Source: an uncultured Bacillota bacterium
GTDB taxonomy: Bacteria; Bacillota; UBA994; UBA5500
Assembly (NCBI GenBank): GCA_937874815.1
Contig: CALNBW010000399.1
Span: 1-5,063 of the forward strand
Length of the DNA: 5,063 nucleotides
Direction: 5' to 3'
Below the pieces are notes generated by a model. That model did not search any database and was not told the origin of the DNA. It was given only the letters and a program-made list of their open reading frames with translations. Below are positions 1 through 5,063 of this stretch, in pieces. Numbering within the stretch: the stretch's first letter is position 1; each line of letters starts with the position of its first letter. The translations under genes were made by a program, and so were the position numbers.

Positions 1-4
1 CTGT

Positions 5-29
5 TAAAGCCAAAACCCGGGGGGCTTTA
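5..29 (-). terminator. Possible hairpin terminator after the unknown secreted protein gene
   Basis: A 7-bp inverted repeat (TAAAGCC at 5-11 and GGCTTTA at 23-29) with an 11-base loop begins 7 bases past the TAG stop of the minus-strand gene. Its position fits a terminator. On the minus strand the stem is followed by ACAG and then the window ends, so no U tract is visible. This makes it a weak candidate; it could be a simple 3' hairpin. Confidence 0.3.
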
Positions 30-35
30 GATAAA

Positions 36-1166
36 CTATCTAGCTACCCAATAGTACCAGTCATCACCGTAAGTGCCACCTAATGCAAAGTTCAAGGTAT
101 CCATAAAGAAACAGAGACAGCTATCGGTACCTTCCGGTACGGATAGAGTAAAAGCTTGAGGCCATGCAAGAGAACCACTGGCTTCTGGAGAGCCGGAGCC
201 ATAGTCTACATAATGCCTAATCCGCGGGTATGCAGGATCGCTTTGATTGACGAGTTGCGTCGCGGAAGACCCCACATTAAACGAAAAACTTACACTTGGT
301 GGCATAAGCGAGAGAGAAAAACTAGCTGTAGTACCGCCCGTATAATCCCCCGGAGGACCGTACTCTACTATAGCTTGGTCCATGTCCGAACTAGGATCAA
401 TAATGGAATAGACTCTTTTAAATCCGCCTTGATTTGCCGTCGTTGTGTGTTGGGCCCGGACTTGCCAATAATCCTTTGTGTTATCACCGTCTAAAGCCGG
501 ATCGAGAATATAACAAGCTACAGAAGTGTAATATCTCCCGCTATTACCCGCCTCAAACAAATGAGACGTAGATCCTTTTATAATCCAACTTGCACTCGCC
601 TGGATCGCGTCTGGTAATTGTAAAGAGTTATCCGGCGTCGCAAAGATAACATGTTGAGCACTTGCTAGTAGAGGTGCCGTAGTAATTTCGTACGAAACAG
701 GAACCGCTATAGTTATTGTATGGTAAAGCCCGTCTGATCTTCTAAATAAGCCTTCCGCAACTAGCCTGCTATGCTCACCAGACTTATACCCTCCTCCCGC
801 GCTGCTAATGTCTAGGTGCGTAGCAACATAATCCGGCACGACATCTTTTCCTATATAGAGAACGGGGATTCCACGGTCCACAATAGACCTAAGAATTTCT
901 CTATTTTTATCTGATAACTCCGACAACAACCCGGAATCAATAACTACTCCTTTGATGCCTGCACCCGTTTTATCCGATAATGTTTCTATGGACTGTATAG
1001 TCTCGATTGCATCGAGACTCTGGGATAAATGATCTTGTGTAACAAAAAGTACTGAGTTTGCTTTCTCTGGTTGTATAATGGCTGAAGTTCTAGGCATCAA
1101 GCCTAGCAACAACATCAACATAGCAACCAAAGCCCAACACATGCCCTTTTTTTCCACAACTTTCAT
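36..1166 (-). CDS. Secreted protein of unknown function
   Basis: This gene encodes 376 residues that I do not recognise as a known family. The N-terminus (about 1-29) looks like a signal peptide: basic start MKVVEKK, hydrophobic core at 10-24 and possible cleavage after RTSA (residue 29). Residues about 37-110 alternate hydrophobic strands and helices (SVLFVTQD, GIKGVVIDSG, GIPVLYIG) and resemble a small alpha/beta fold. Residues about 145-376 are rich in Ser, Thr, Gly and aromatic residues (SFSLSL, SVSFSFNV) and look like beta-sandwich sequence. A Cys-x-Cys lies near residue 350. No membrane anchor or sortase motif is visible at the C-terminus. The start is uncertain: AAGGGG touches the ATG at 1166, whereas GTG at codon 4 (1157) or ATG at codon 9 (1142) would also leave the signal peptide. 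The first bases overlap the stop of the transposase remnant. Two sampled 60-base stretches have about 42% G+C, lower than the middle of the neighbouring lipoprotein gene. Confidence 0.85.
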   Translation of the reverse strand: MKVVEKKGMCWALVAMLMLLLGLMPRTSAIIQPEKANSVLFVTQDHLSQSLDAIETIQSIETLSDKTGAGIKGVVIDSGLLSELSDKNREILRSIVDRGIPVLYIGKDVVPDYVATHLDISSAGGGYKSGEHSRLVAEGLFRRSDGLYHTITIAVPVSYEITTAPLLASAQHVIFATPDNSLQLPDAIQASASWIIKGSTSHLFEAGNSGRYYTSVACYILDPALDGDNTKDYWQVRAQHTTTANQGGFKRVYSIIDPSSDMDQAIVEYGPPGDYTGGTTASFSLSLMPPSVSFSFNVGSSATQLVNQSDPAYPRIRHYVDYGSGSPEASGSLAWPQAFTLSVPEGTDSCLCFFMDTLNFALGGTYGDDWYYWVAR

Positions 1167-1186
1167 CCCCTTTTTAGTCCCTTTAT

Positions 1187-1216
1187 AGTATATGTATATG
1201 ACAGAGGGAGTGTATA
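1187..1216 (-). promoter_or_regulatory. Putative promoter partly inside the IS256-type end
   Basis: On the minus strand TATACA (1211-1216, 4 of 6 to the -35 consensus) and TATACT (1187-1192, 5 of 6 to the -10 consensus) are 18 bases apart. Transcription would start near 1180, about 14 bases before the ATG at 1166. The -35 box falls in the apparent IS terminal repeat. This is a reading by eye in an AT-rich stretch, where such matches arise easily. Confidence 0.35.
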
Positions 1217-1230
1217 TTTTCTTGTGTAAA
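1205..1230 (-). repeat. Probable terminal inverted repeat of the IS256-type remnant
   Basis: On the minus strand this reads TTTACACAAG followed by AAAATATACACTCCCTC. IS256-family elements commonly end in a repeat containing TTTACACAA and a following AT-rich stretch, just after the transposase gene. The match is from memory of the family pattern and its partner repeat is not in the window, so the outer limit is a guess. Confidence 0.45.
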
Positions 1231-1405
1231 TGGTTTTTCCCTTCGGCGATGCGTCATCCGATGGGTAAACAACCTTCGTCTTCATCAACTTTCTGAGCTG
1301 TCGATGATAACCCTCAATGGTTTTGGTGGTGTAGATTATGCGTCGTATTTCTTCTGGATACTTAAAGAATGTGGTTAGTTCACCCCAATTCGCCTGCCCA
1401 ATTAG
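1205..1405 (-). mobile_element. IS256-family insertion sequence remnant
   Basis: This stretch contains a transposase fragment (about 1250-1390) followed at once by a sequence resembling an IS256-family terminal repeat (about 1205-1230). The part of the element that should lie between them, coding for the transposase C-terminus, is missing, and so is everything before the conserved NWxELTTFFKYP motif. Both boundaries are approximate. No target-site duplication can be tested because the other end is absent. The element is not capable of moving by itself. Confidence 0.65.
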
Positions 1406-1436
1406 TCTGGGCTCGGCCATTCGCGAATTACGGGGT
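1382..1436 (-). other. Nested inverted repeat at the lipoprotein gene 3' end
   Basis: The arms are ACCCC (1382-1386) plus AATTCGC (1387-1393) against GCGAATT (1423-1429) plus GGGGT (1432-1436), 12 pairs with a 2-base bulge at 1430-1431. The loop holds a second 5-bp stem, GCCCA (1396-1400) and TGGGC (1408-1412). The structure begins in the last base of the lipoprotein stop codon and reaches into the transposase fragment. No U tract follows on the minus strand, so it is not a standard intrinsic terminator. It could still stabilise the mRNA 3' end or be a chance product of the IS junction. Confidence 0.4.
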
Positions 1437-2602
1437 TAAGGGCGGTCGAATGGATTGCGGGTTGAGATGCAATCTTTTCTAATCCAGCCCGAACCCCCAC
1501 CGCTAAAGAGAATCCACACGTAGTCATCCTTGCTGTCCATGATGCGGAAACGTAACACCTCGTCATATTTACGGGAAGTAGCGAAATCCGGCTTCCCATC
1601 TTTGCTTTCGCAGACCGTTATCGGCTGTGTGGTCCAACCTTCTAACGAATCCTTGGGATGAAAACGGCCAAGATTGCTGTCCTGAATCCAGCCTATGTGC
1701 ACAACCTTTTCTAACTTCCATGGGGCAGTATGTACTAAGGCCCAGTCGCCATCCCGGGCCAGAACTGTGACCACACTTCCTTTTTCTAAGGCAAGGGAGC
1801 GCGCATTAGCATTAGGTGCCGCGGTGGAGAAACCAGGGTAAGGGAGTAGCCTGCATTCGCTAAGAACAAGATTGTACTCTTTTGCAGGCAAGTCCACTGG
1901 TTCTGTTAGCGAACTGGTCAGGTACCACGCGGGGGCCCAGCCCGCGGTTCCGTCCTCCAAGTGCACTAAGAACATTACCTCCCCGGTGCCGGTTCTAGCA
2001 AGTTTTTCCACGCGCGCTTCTGCGCCTTGTGTAGCTAGGCCATTAATTGCAACTTCAATTACTGGCCCCCTTGCTTCAGCTAGCAGCGCGCAGGGGGCGC
2101 GCAGATATACGGGCAGCTTCTGCATACAATCAACAAGGTCATTGGAGACCACATAGCTTTTGTAGGGGCAATAGATGTTAAATTCTACTTGGAAGTCCTC
2201 GTTGATACTAGCCAGTGACATCAATGCAAGAGCTTCAGCGCCTACGCTAATAGCCCCCGACTGTTCCACCCTAAGTGGCAGTTCCCAGTTCACGTAGCTG
2301 TTTACTGGTGCCTTAACGAACGTAGCCATAGCGTCCTGAAAATTGCAGTCTACCTGTTTTCCCTGCACAGTGAACAACACTTCAACCTGTTGCTCCAAAA
2401 TCTTAGCCTTAGCACTAAAACTCCCCGCCTTTTCTAAAGGCTTGAGCGAAGAAAACTTCAGCGCCGCAAATTCGTCTGCTATATACTGCTCCACAAGATT
2501 CTGCTGGCGCAGCAACTCCTCTTGCCGGCCACTACAGGCCGTAATAGTGCCAAACAGCAGCATTGTTAGCAGAGCTGTTGCTAACCTCCGAGTAGACAAC
2601 AC
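1436..2602 (-). CDS. Lipoprotein with SH3-like repeats
   Basis: This gene encodes a 388-residue exported lipoprotein. The signal sequence has an n-region STRRLAT, a hydrophobic core TALLTMLLFG and the lipobox ITAC; the lipidated Cys is residue 23. After a Gln/Glu-rich helical linker (about 25-50), residues about 60-175 form an unrecognised domain with Cys at NIYC, VDC and APC. The C-terminal half has three segments shaped like bacterial SH3 domains, each ending in a Gly-Trp motif: GTAGWAPAWYL (about 218), VVHIGWIQDSNLG (about 303) and GSGWIRKDCIS (about 371). Bacterial SH3 domains often bind peptidoglycan, so a surface or wall-associated role is inferred; no enzymatic domain is seen. GTG at 2602 was chosen because GAGGAGGTGA lies 5 bases upstream; an in-frame GTG at 2608 sits inside that site. 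It has its own promoter, and an IS remnant follows the stop. Confidence 0.85.
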   Translation of the reverse strand: MLSTRRLATALLTMLLFGTITACSGRQEELLRQQNLVEQYIADEFAALKFSSLKPLEKAGSFSAKAKILEQQVEVLFTVQGKQVDCNFQDAMATFVKAPVNSYVNWELPLRVEQSGAISVGAEALALMSLASINEDFQVEFNIYCPYKSYVVSNDLVDCMQKLPVYLRAPCALLAEARGPVIEVAINGLATQGAEARVEKLARTGTGEVMFLVHLEDGTAGWAPAWYLTSSLTEPVDLPAKEYNLVLSECRLLPYPGFSTAAPNANARSLALEKGSVVTVLARDGDWALVHTAPWKLEKVVHIGWIQDSNLGRFHPKDSLEGWTTQPITVCESKDGKPDFATSRKYDEVLRFRIMDSKDDYVWILFSGGGSGWIRKDCISTRNPFDRP

Positions 2603-2604
2603 CT

Positions 2605-2614
2605 TCACCTCCTC
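2605..2614 (-). promoter_or_regulatory. Ribosome binding site fixing the GTG start at 2602
   Basis: The minus strand reads GAGGAGGTGA, nearly the full complement of the 16S rRNA 3' end. Its core GGAGG (2608-2612) is 5 bases from GTG at 2602. The other in-frame GTG at 2608 overlaps the core and cannot be the start if this site is used. A TTG at 2599 is a further, less favoured option. Confidence 0.75.
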
Positions 2615-2698
2615 AGTCAGAACCCATTGATTTCAAACACTTAATGACTACTGCTCGGGGTGCTGTTTGCTACACCCGCTTTCCAGAAGATTACTCCT

Positions 2699-2707
2699 AT
2701 TATATCA
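2699..2707 (-). promoter_or_regulatory. Extended -10 promoter of the lipoprotein gene
   Basis: The minus strand reads TGATATAAT: a perfect TATAAT (2699-2704) preceded by the TG of an extended -10 element. No good -35 box is found 16-18 bases upstream, which extended -10 promoters tolerate. Transcription from about 2692 would give a leader of about 90 bases before GTG at 2602. The leader includes a short stem, GGGTG (2658-2662) with CACCC (2673-2677). Confidence 0.6.
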
Positions 2708-2763
2708 TGTGACTTTGCTGCCCGCAGCCACCAAAGCTCGGATGGCAATTGCTGATACAAAAC

Positions 2764-2804
2764 ACACCCCGAAGGCTAGCTCCTAAAGCTAAAACTCGGG
2801 GTGT
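2764..2804 (-). terminator. Intrinsic terminator after the M23 peptidase gene
   Basis: ACACCCCGA (2764-2772) pairs perfectly with TCGGGGTGT (2796-2804). The 23-base loop holds a second stem, TAGCT (2777-2781) with AGCTA (2787-2791). On the minus strand the stem is followed by GTTTTGTATC, a short T-rich run. It starts 17 bases after the stop at 2822 and separates the peptidase gene from the lipoprotein gene. Confidence 0.8.
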
Positions 2805-2821
2805 CATTTCTCTATTTCTGT

Positions 2822-3967
2822 TTAAGGTCTTTTGACGTGATTAAGTGGGTTCTGTTTGGCTCCATTTATGCGGAACTCAAAGTGCAAATGTGGACCTGTA
2901 CTCCAACCAGTAGAGCCTACCTTGGCAATCTGCTGCCCCTTGAGGACCTTCTGGTTATTGCTGACCATCAGCACTGAAGTATGCGCATACACCGTAGAGC
3001 GATTATTGCCATGGTCTAGAATAACTACCTGCCCATAGCCCGTCATCCAACCAGCATAGAGCACAGTTCCGGCATCAGCAGCTACTATTTTTGCACCCAT
3101 CGGTGCTCCGATGTCAATTCCATAGTGAAAACTAGGACGACCGGAAATAGGATCTTTGCGTTGCCCATAACCGGAGTTGATCTTAGTGCAGCCAGGAGTT
3201 GGCCAAGTGTATGTACCTGTCCCAGAACCAGCGTCAGGGTTCTTGCTTTGGGCTTCCCGGATTAGCGCCTCCATTTCTTTCTCAACCTTCTCCAAGGTGA
3301 GCAGACTTTTCTCCCATTCGGCGCGATCTTTCGCCAGCTGGTTTTTGTAGCTGTCGCGCTCTGCCTTACGGGAAACAATAGCACTACGGTTGCGATCTGT
3401 TTCCCTGCGTAAGCCGGCGAGCTCATTCCGCTTCGTTTCTAACAGCTGCTTTTGATCTTCTATACTAGCCTTTTCAACCTTAATTGAATCAACTACCGTT
3501 ACGTCTTGGGCTACTACACGCTGCAGCATGCCAATACGATTGACGAAATCGCTAAAGCTACGGGCGTTAAACAAAACTTCTAAATAGCTAATGGGGCCCC
3601 GCTCATAAAGTGCGCGTAAACGCGTCTTTAACATTTCTTGCCGGAACTCCAGCTTTTCTTCGGCTTCAGCTAGTTCTTTCTCAGTGACCTCAATTTCCCT
3701 TTCCGTTGTCTGCAGGCGACTCTCTAAGTAGCTCAGCTGCTCATCCGCCTGATGAATTTCCTTATCTAGGCGGGTAATCTCACTGCTAACACTTTTGGCC
3801 TGTTGCGTGTTGTTATAAATACGTTTCTCTATGTCCGCGATCTGTTTCTGCACTTTCTCATAATCAGCCTGTTGCTTGGCTAAATCGTTAGCCAAGGCTG
3901 GCAAGGCCATGACAAAAATGAGCAGTACCACCAGGCTTGTAGTTAGCGCCTGCCGAAAGCGTTTCAA
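2822..3967 (-). CDS. Secreted M23 metallopeptidase with coiled-coil domain (PcsB/EnvC-like)
   Basis: This is a peptidoglycan hydrolase of the M23 (lysostaphin-type) family, expected to cut peptide cross-bridges outside the cell. The 381 residues comprise a signal peptide (MKRFRQ, hydrophobic core, cleavage after PALA at 26), a long Lys/Glu-rich coiled coil (about 29-125), a hinge containing ERGPISYLEVLFNARSFSDF, a second coiled coil (about 155-240), a short Gly-rich linker and the M23 domain (about 253-381). The zinc and catalytic residues are all present: HYGID (H281, D285), YAH (H329) and HLH (H360, H362). It may therefore be an enzyme itself, unlike the activator EnvC, which lacks catalytic activity. 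TTG at 3967 was chosen because GGAGGG lies upstream at good spacing and the signal peptide then begins at once; the in-frame ATG at 4003 has no binding site and adds 12 charged residues. Related proteins often follow ftsEX, which is not seen here. Terminators on both sides suggest a single-gene transcript. Confidence 0.93.
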   Translation of the reverse strand: MKRFRQALTTSLVVLLIFVMALPALANDLAKQQADYEKVQKQIADIEKRIYNNTQQAKSVSSEITRLDKEIHQADEQLSYLESRLQTTEREIEVTEKELAEAEEKLEFRQEMLKTRLRALYERGPISYLEVLFNARSFSDFVNRIGMLQRVVAQDVTVVDSIKVEKASIEDQKQLLETKRNELAGLRRETDRNRSAIVSRKAERDSYKNQLAKDRAEWEKSLLTLEKVEKEMEALIREAQSKNPDAGSGTGTYTWPTPGCTKINSGYGQRKDPISGRPSFHYGIDIGAPMGAKIVAADAGTVLYAGWMTGYGQVVILDHGNNRSTVYAHTSVLMVSNNQKVLKGQQIAKVGSTGWSTGPHLHFEFRINGAKQNPLNHVKRP

Positions 3968-3975
3968 GTCTTTTT

Positions 3976-3981
3976 CCCTCC
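3976..3981 (-). promoter_or_regulatory. Ribosome binding site fixing the TTG start at 3967
   Basis: The minus strand reads GGAGGG, with its GGAGG core 9 bases before TTG at 3967. It lies inside the reading frame if the upstream ATG at 4003 is used, and nothing resembling a Shine-Dalgarno site precedes that ATG (GTGTAGAAACAGAA). Confidence 0.7.
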
Positions 3982-4091
3982 GTTCTTGGCCTGAAATAGC
4001 CATTTCTGTTTCTACACTTTCGTTCTTTCGACATGCGCGCCAATAATTCCTTGTTTTTGATGGAGATTTTCAACGTAAATTGACAAATAAA

Positions 4092-4116
4092 CAAAAAACC
4101 GCACCTTAAGTGCGGT
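4092..4116 (-). terminator. Strong intrinsic terminator after the small membrane protein gene
   Basis: ACCGCAC (4098-4104) and GTGCGGT (4110-4116) form a perfect 7-bp stem with a 5-base loop. On the minus strand it is followed by a T run (4092-4097) and then GTTTATTTG. It lies about 42 bases after the stop at 4158. It should end the ATPase/membrane-protein transcript before the M23 gene. I see no convincing promoter in the remaining bases up to 3967, although one is needed. Confidence 0.88.
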
Positions 4117-4157
4117 AATAATAGAGCCACTAGTGACTGCCCAACACGCAGGGCGTT

Positions 4158-4481
4158 CTAATTGCCCTTGCTTTTTTTGTCAGCGCGGATCTTTAGTTGT
4201 AAACCGATGATGATCAGCCCAAAGCCAATTATGAGCCAGCCGGCGGCCTTGCTTAATAGATATGGGCCGCCGCCCATCTTGTCAAAAGGGTCCGGACCTT
4301 GGATTATCCACATCCTGTAATCGTAGTTTGATAGATAGGCCTCGAGAATGATGGGAAAGGAGAGAAAAACGGATCCGATACCTACTAGAACATAGGTTAA
4401 GAATTGGCTATTCCAGCCCTCAAAGAACCGTTTGTACCAATAATAGAGCGCGATCAACCCTACCGCAACAACAAGATACAA
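4158..4481 (-). CDS. Small integral membrane protein, unknown function
   Basis: This gene encodes 107 residues with three likely membrane helices: about 2-16 (LVVAVGLIALYYWY), 25-50 (FLTYVLVGIGSVFLSFPIIL) and 75-96 (AAGWLIIGFGLIIIGLQL). A polar loop between helices 2 and 3 contains GPDPFDKMGGGPY, and the tail is Lys-rich (RADKKSKGN), which suggests a cytoplasmic C-terminus. I do not recognise the family. TTG at 4481 is preferred because GGGAGGTG lies 6 bases upstream; the in-frame GTG at 4490 is part of that site and adds three residues. It follows the ABC ATPase gene by about 120 bases with no terminator seen between, so the two may share a transcript. It is too small, and lacks the extracytoplasmic domain, to be a MacB/FtsX-type permease. 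Confidence 0.75.
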   Translation of the reverse strand: MYLVVAVGLIALYYWYKRFFEGWNSQFLTYVLVGIGSVFLSFPIILEAYLSNYDYRMWIIQGPDPFDKMGGGPYLLSKAAGWLIIGFGLIIIGLQLKIRADKKSKGN

Positions 4482-4487
4482 GCCTTC

Positions 4488-4495
4488 CACCTCCC
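4488..4495 (-). promoter_or_regulatory. Ribosome binding site fixing the TTG start at 4481
   Basis: The minus strand reads GGGAGGTG, 6 bases before TTG at 4481. The GTG within it is in frame but overlaps the core of the site, so it is unlikely to be the start. The arrangement is the same as for the lipoprotein gene. Confidence 0.65.
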
Positions 4496-4599
4496 TATCG
4501 TATAATTAGTTCCCCGCATCAGGCACATACAGTGCTTTGATCCTTATAAACAGCACAGCGACGCCCATCATGCCATGCTCTCTCACAAAAGCAACCTGC

Positions 4600-5063
4600 C
4601 TAAGCACTGCCATCGACCACGACTCCATCGTCTATACGTAAAATCCTGTCGCAACAATTCGCGACCTCCCTGCTGTGGGTAGCGAGCACAATAATACGGT
4701 TATCTTTCTTTAACCCCTGCAACAACTCCAGTATCCTCTGTTCCGTCTGTTCATCTAGGGCACCGGTGGGCTCGTCCGCGAGCAGTATTGTCGGATTCTT
4801 GATTAAGGCTCTTGCTAGCGCCACCCGTTGGCACTCTCCTCCCGATAGATTGTGGACTCTCTGCGGTAGCAAAGGGGCAATTTCCAATTGCGACGCAAGG
4901 GCATTGACATGTTCCTCAACCTCTTTCCTCCCGACACTGAGGAACTCCAAAGGCATGGCGATATTGTCATAAGCAGTTAGGCTGCCAATCAAAGCATAGT
5001 CTTGAACGATCAGCCCGATCTGCTGCTCCCGGAATCTATCTCTGACACTCTGGGACATTGCAG
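4600..5063 (-). CDS. ABC transporter ATP-binding protein, MacB/LolD type (partial, 5' end outside window)
   Basis: This is the C-terminal two thirds of an ABC ATPase that would power a membrane transporter from the cytoplasmic side. Counting from the Met at 5058, the motifs are the Q-loop in GLIVQDYALI (Q19), the signature LSGGECQRVALARAL (71-85), Walker B with catalytic Glu in ILLADE (91-96), the D-loop GALD and the switch His in LATHS (H128). Walker A is absent because it lies beyond the window edge, so this Met is internal and the frame stays open to base 5063. Spacing and the ADEPTGALD and NIAMPLEFL phrases fit the MacB/LolD/FtsE superfamily. The Q-loop region resembles peptide or bacteriocin export ATPases more than FtsE, but the substrate cannot be told. 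Cys replaces the usual Gln after LSGGE. No permease follows; it may lie upstream, outside the window. Confidence 0.9.
   Translation of the reverse strand, partial: AMSQSVRDRFREQQIGLIVQDYALIGSLTAYDNIAMPLEFLSVGRKEVEEHVNALASQLEIAPLLPQRVHNLSGGECQRVALARALIKNPTILLADEPTGALDEQTEQRILELLQGLKKDNRIIVLATHSREVANCCDRILRIDDGVVVDGSA

Larger units (their letters stand above)
1163..1420 (-). pseudogene. IS256-family (mutator-type) transposase fragment, degenerate
   Basis: Only about 47 residues of this open frame of 85 are transposase. Residues 11-57 read NWGELTTFFKYPEEIRRIIY, then TTKTIEGYHRQLRK and a Lys-rich stretch ending PSDDA. This is the conserved C-terminal block of IS256-family DDE transposases, whose full length is around 400 residues; the Glu of TIEG is probably the catalytic glutamate. 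The usual TTN is TTK here. After DDA the expected LLKxLYLA continuation is absent, and the frame runs through the probable terminal repeat and ends in unrelated residues, overlapping the start of the next gene by ATGA. Upstream, the frame meets the lipoprotein stop codon five codons before the ATG at 1420. With no RNase H core and no DNA-binding region, the fragment should be inactive. It marks an old insertion with later deletions on both sides. Confidence 0.8.

Noticed and set aside
156..494. Plus-strand open frame of 112 codons
   Set aside because: It lies wholly antisense to the secreted protein gene, its translation is rich in Arg and Cys with no domain pattern, and it has no plausible ribosome binding site. 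It is a shadow frame.
1402..1599. Minus-strand frame of 65 codons overlapping the lipoprotein gene end
   Set aside because: It is in another frame of the lipoprotein's third SH3-like segment, which makes good protein sense; this frame does not.
2086..2102. GCGCGC/GCGCGC inverted repeat with a 5-base loop
   Set aside because: It lies in the middle of the lipoprotein coding region, is short and GC-only, and its codons read normally (RAPCALLA). Probably a composition effect.
1872..2630. Plus-strand frames of 94 and 95 codons
   Set aside because: Both are antisense to the lipoprotein gene with low-complexity Ser/Ala-rich translations and no supporting signals.
4004..4091. Promoter for the M23 gene after the terminator (TTGTCA at 4081-4086, TTGAAA a little downstream)
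   Set aside because: Neither -35-like box has a -10 match at 16-18 bases. A promoter must exist, but I cannot place it.
3888..4130. Minus-strand frame of 80 codons spanning the M23 gene start
   Set aside because: It crosses the strong terminator at 4092-4116 and is out of frame with the signal peptide; the translation has no recognisable features.
4600..5063. Reading the ATPase as FtsE, forming ftsE-M23 with the peptidase
   Set aside because: The Q-loop region and following residues look like MacB/LolD export ATPases; no FtsX follows, and a terminator separates it from the M23 gene.

Overview
All supported genes lie on the minus strand. Read in the direction of transcription (from high to low coordinates) they are: a truncated MacB/LolD-type ABC transporter ATPase, a small three-helix membrane protein, a secreted M23 metallopeptidase of the PcsB/EnvC-like coiled-coil class, a lipoprotein with SH3-like repeats, a decayed IS256-family transposase fragment, and a secreted protein that I do not recognise. 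The organism is most likely a Gram-positive Bacillota of clostridial type. The reasons are strong purine-rich Shine-Dalgarno sites (GAGGAGGTGA, GGGAGGTG, GGAGGG) paired with GTG or TTG starts, a coiled-coil M23 hydrolase typical of that phylum, a SH3-type lipoprotein, and mixed, moderate GC content. No species can be named from this window.

Right part (4158-5063): the 3' end of an ABC ATPase gene, without its Walker A region, is followed after about 120 bases by a 107-residue integral membrane protein. A textbook intrinsic terminator (4092-4116) closes this unit. Middle (2764-3967): the M23 peptidase gene stands alone between that terminator and its own (2764-2804). Its TTG start is fixed by a Shine-Dalgarno site and reveals a clean signal peptide. 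Next (1436-2707): the lipoprotein gene has its own extended -10 promoter, a leader of about 90 bases and a near-consensus Shine-Dalgarno site. Left part (1-1436): a 12-bp interrupted inverted repeat begins at the lipoprotein stop codon and overlaps the remnant of an IS256-family element. The remnant keeps the transposase motif around YTTxTIEGxHRQLRK and what looks like one terminal inverted repeat, with the sequence between them deleted. That IS end lies directly in front of the gene for the unrecognised secreted protein and may supply part of its promoter.

Three of the products (M23 peptidase, lipoprotein, unknown secreted protein) are exported, and at least the first two point to cell-wall or envelope work. 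Apart from the ATPase and the small membrane protein, the genes seem to be separate transcription units. I see no strong evidence of a new multi-gene system. The most interesting items are the unrecognised secreted protein downstream of the IS scar and the possible IS-derived promoter.
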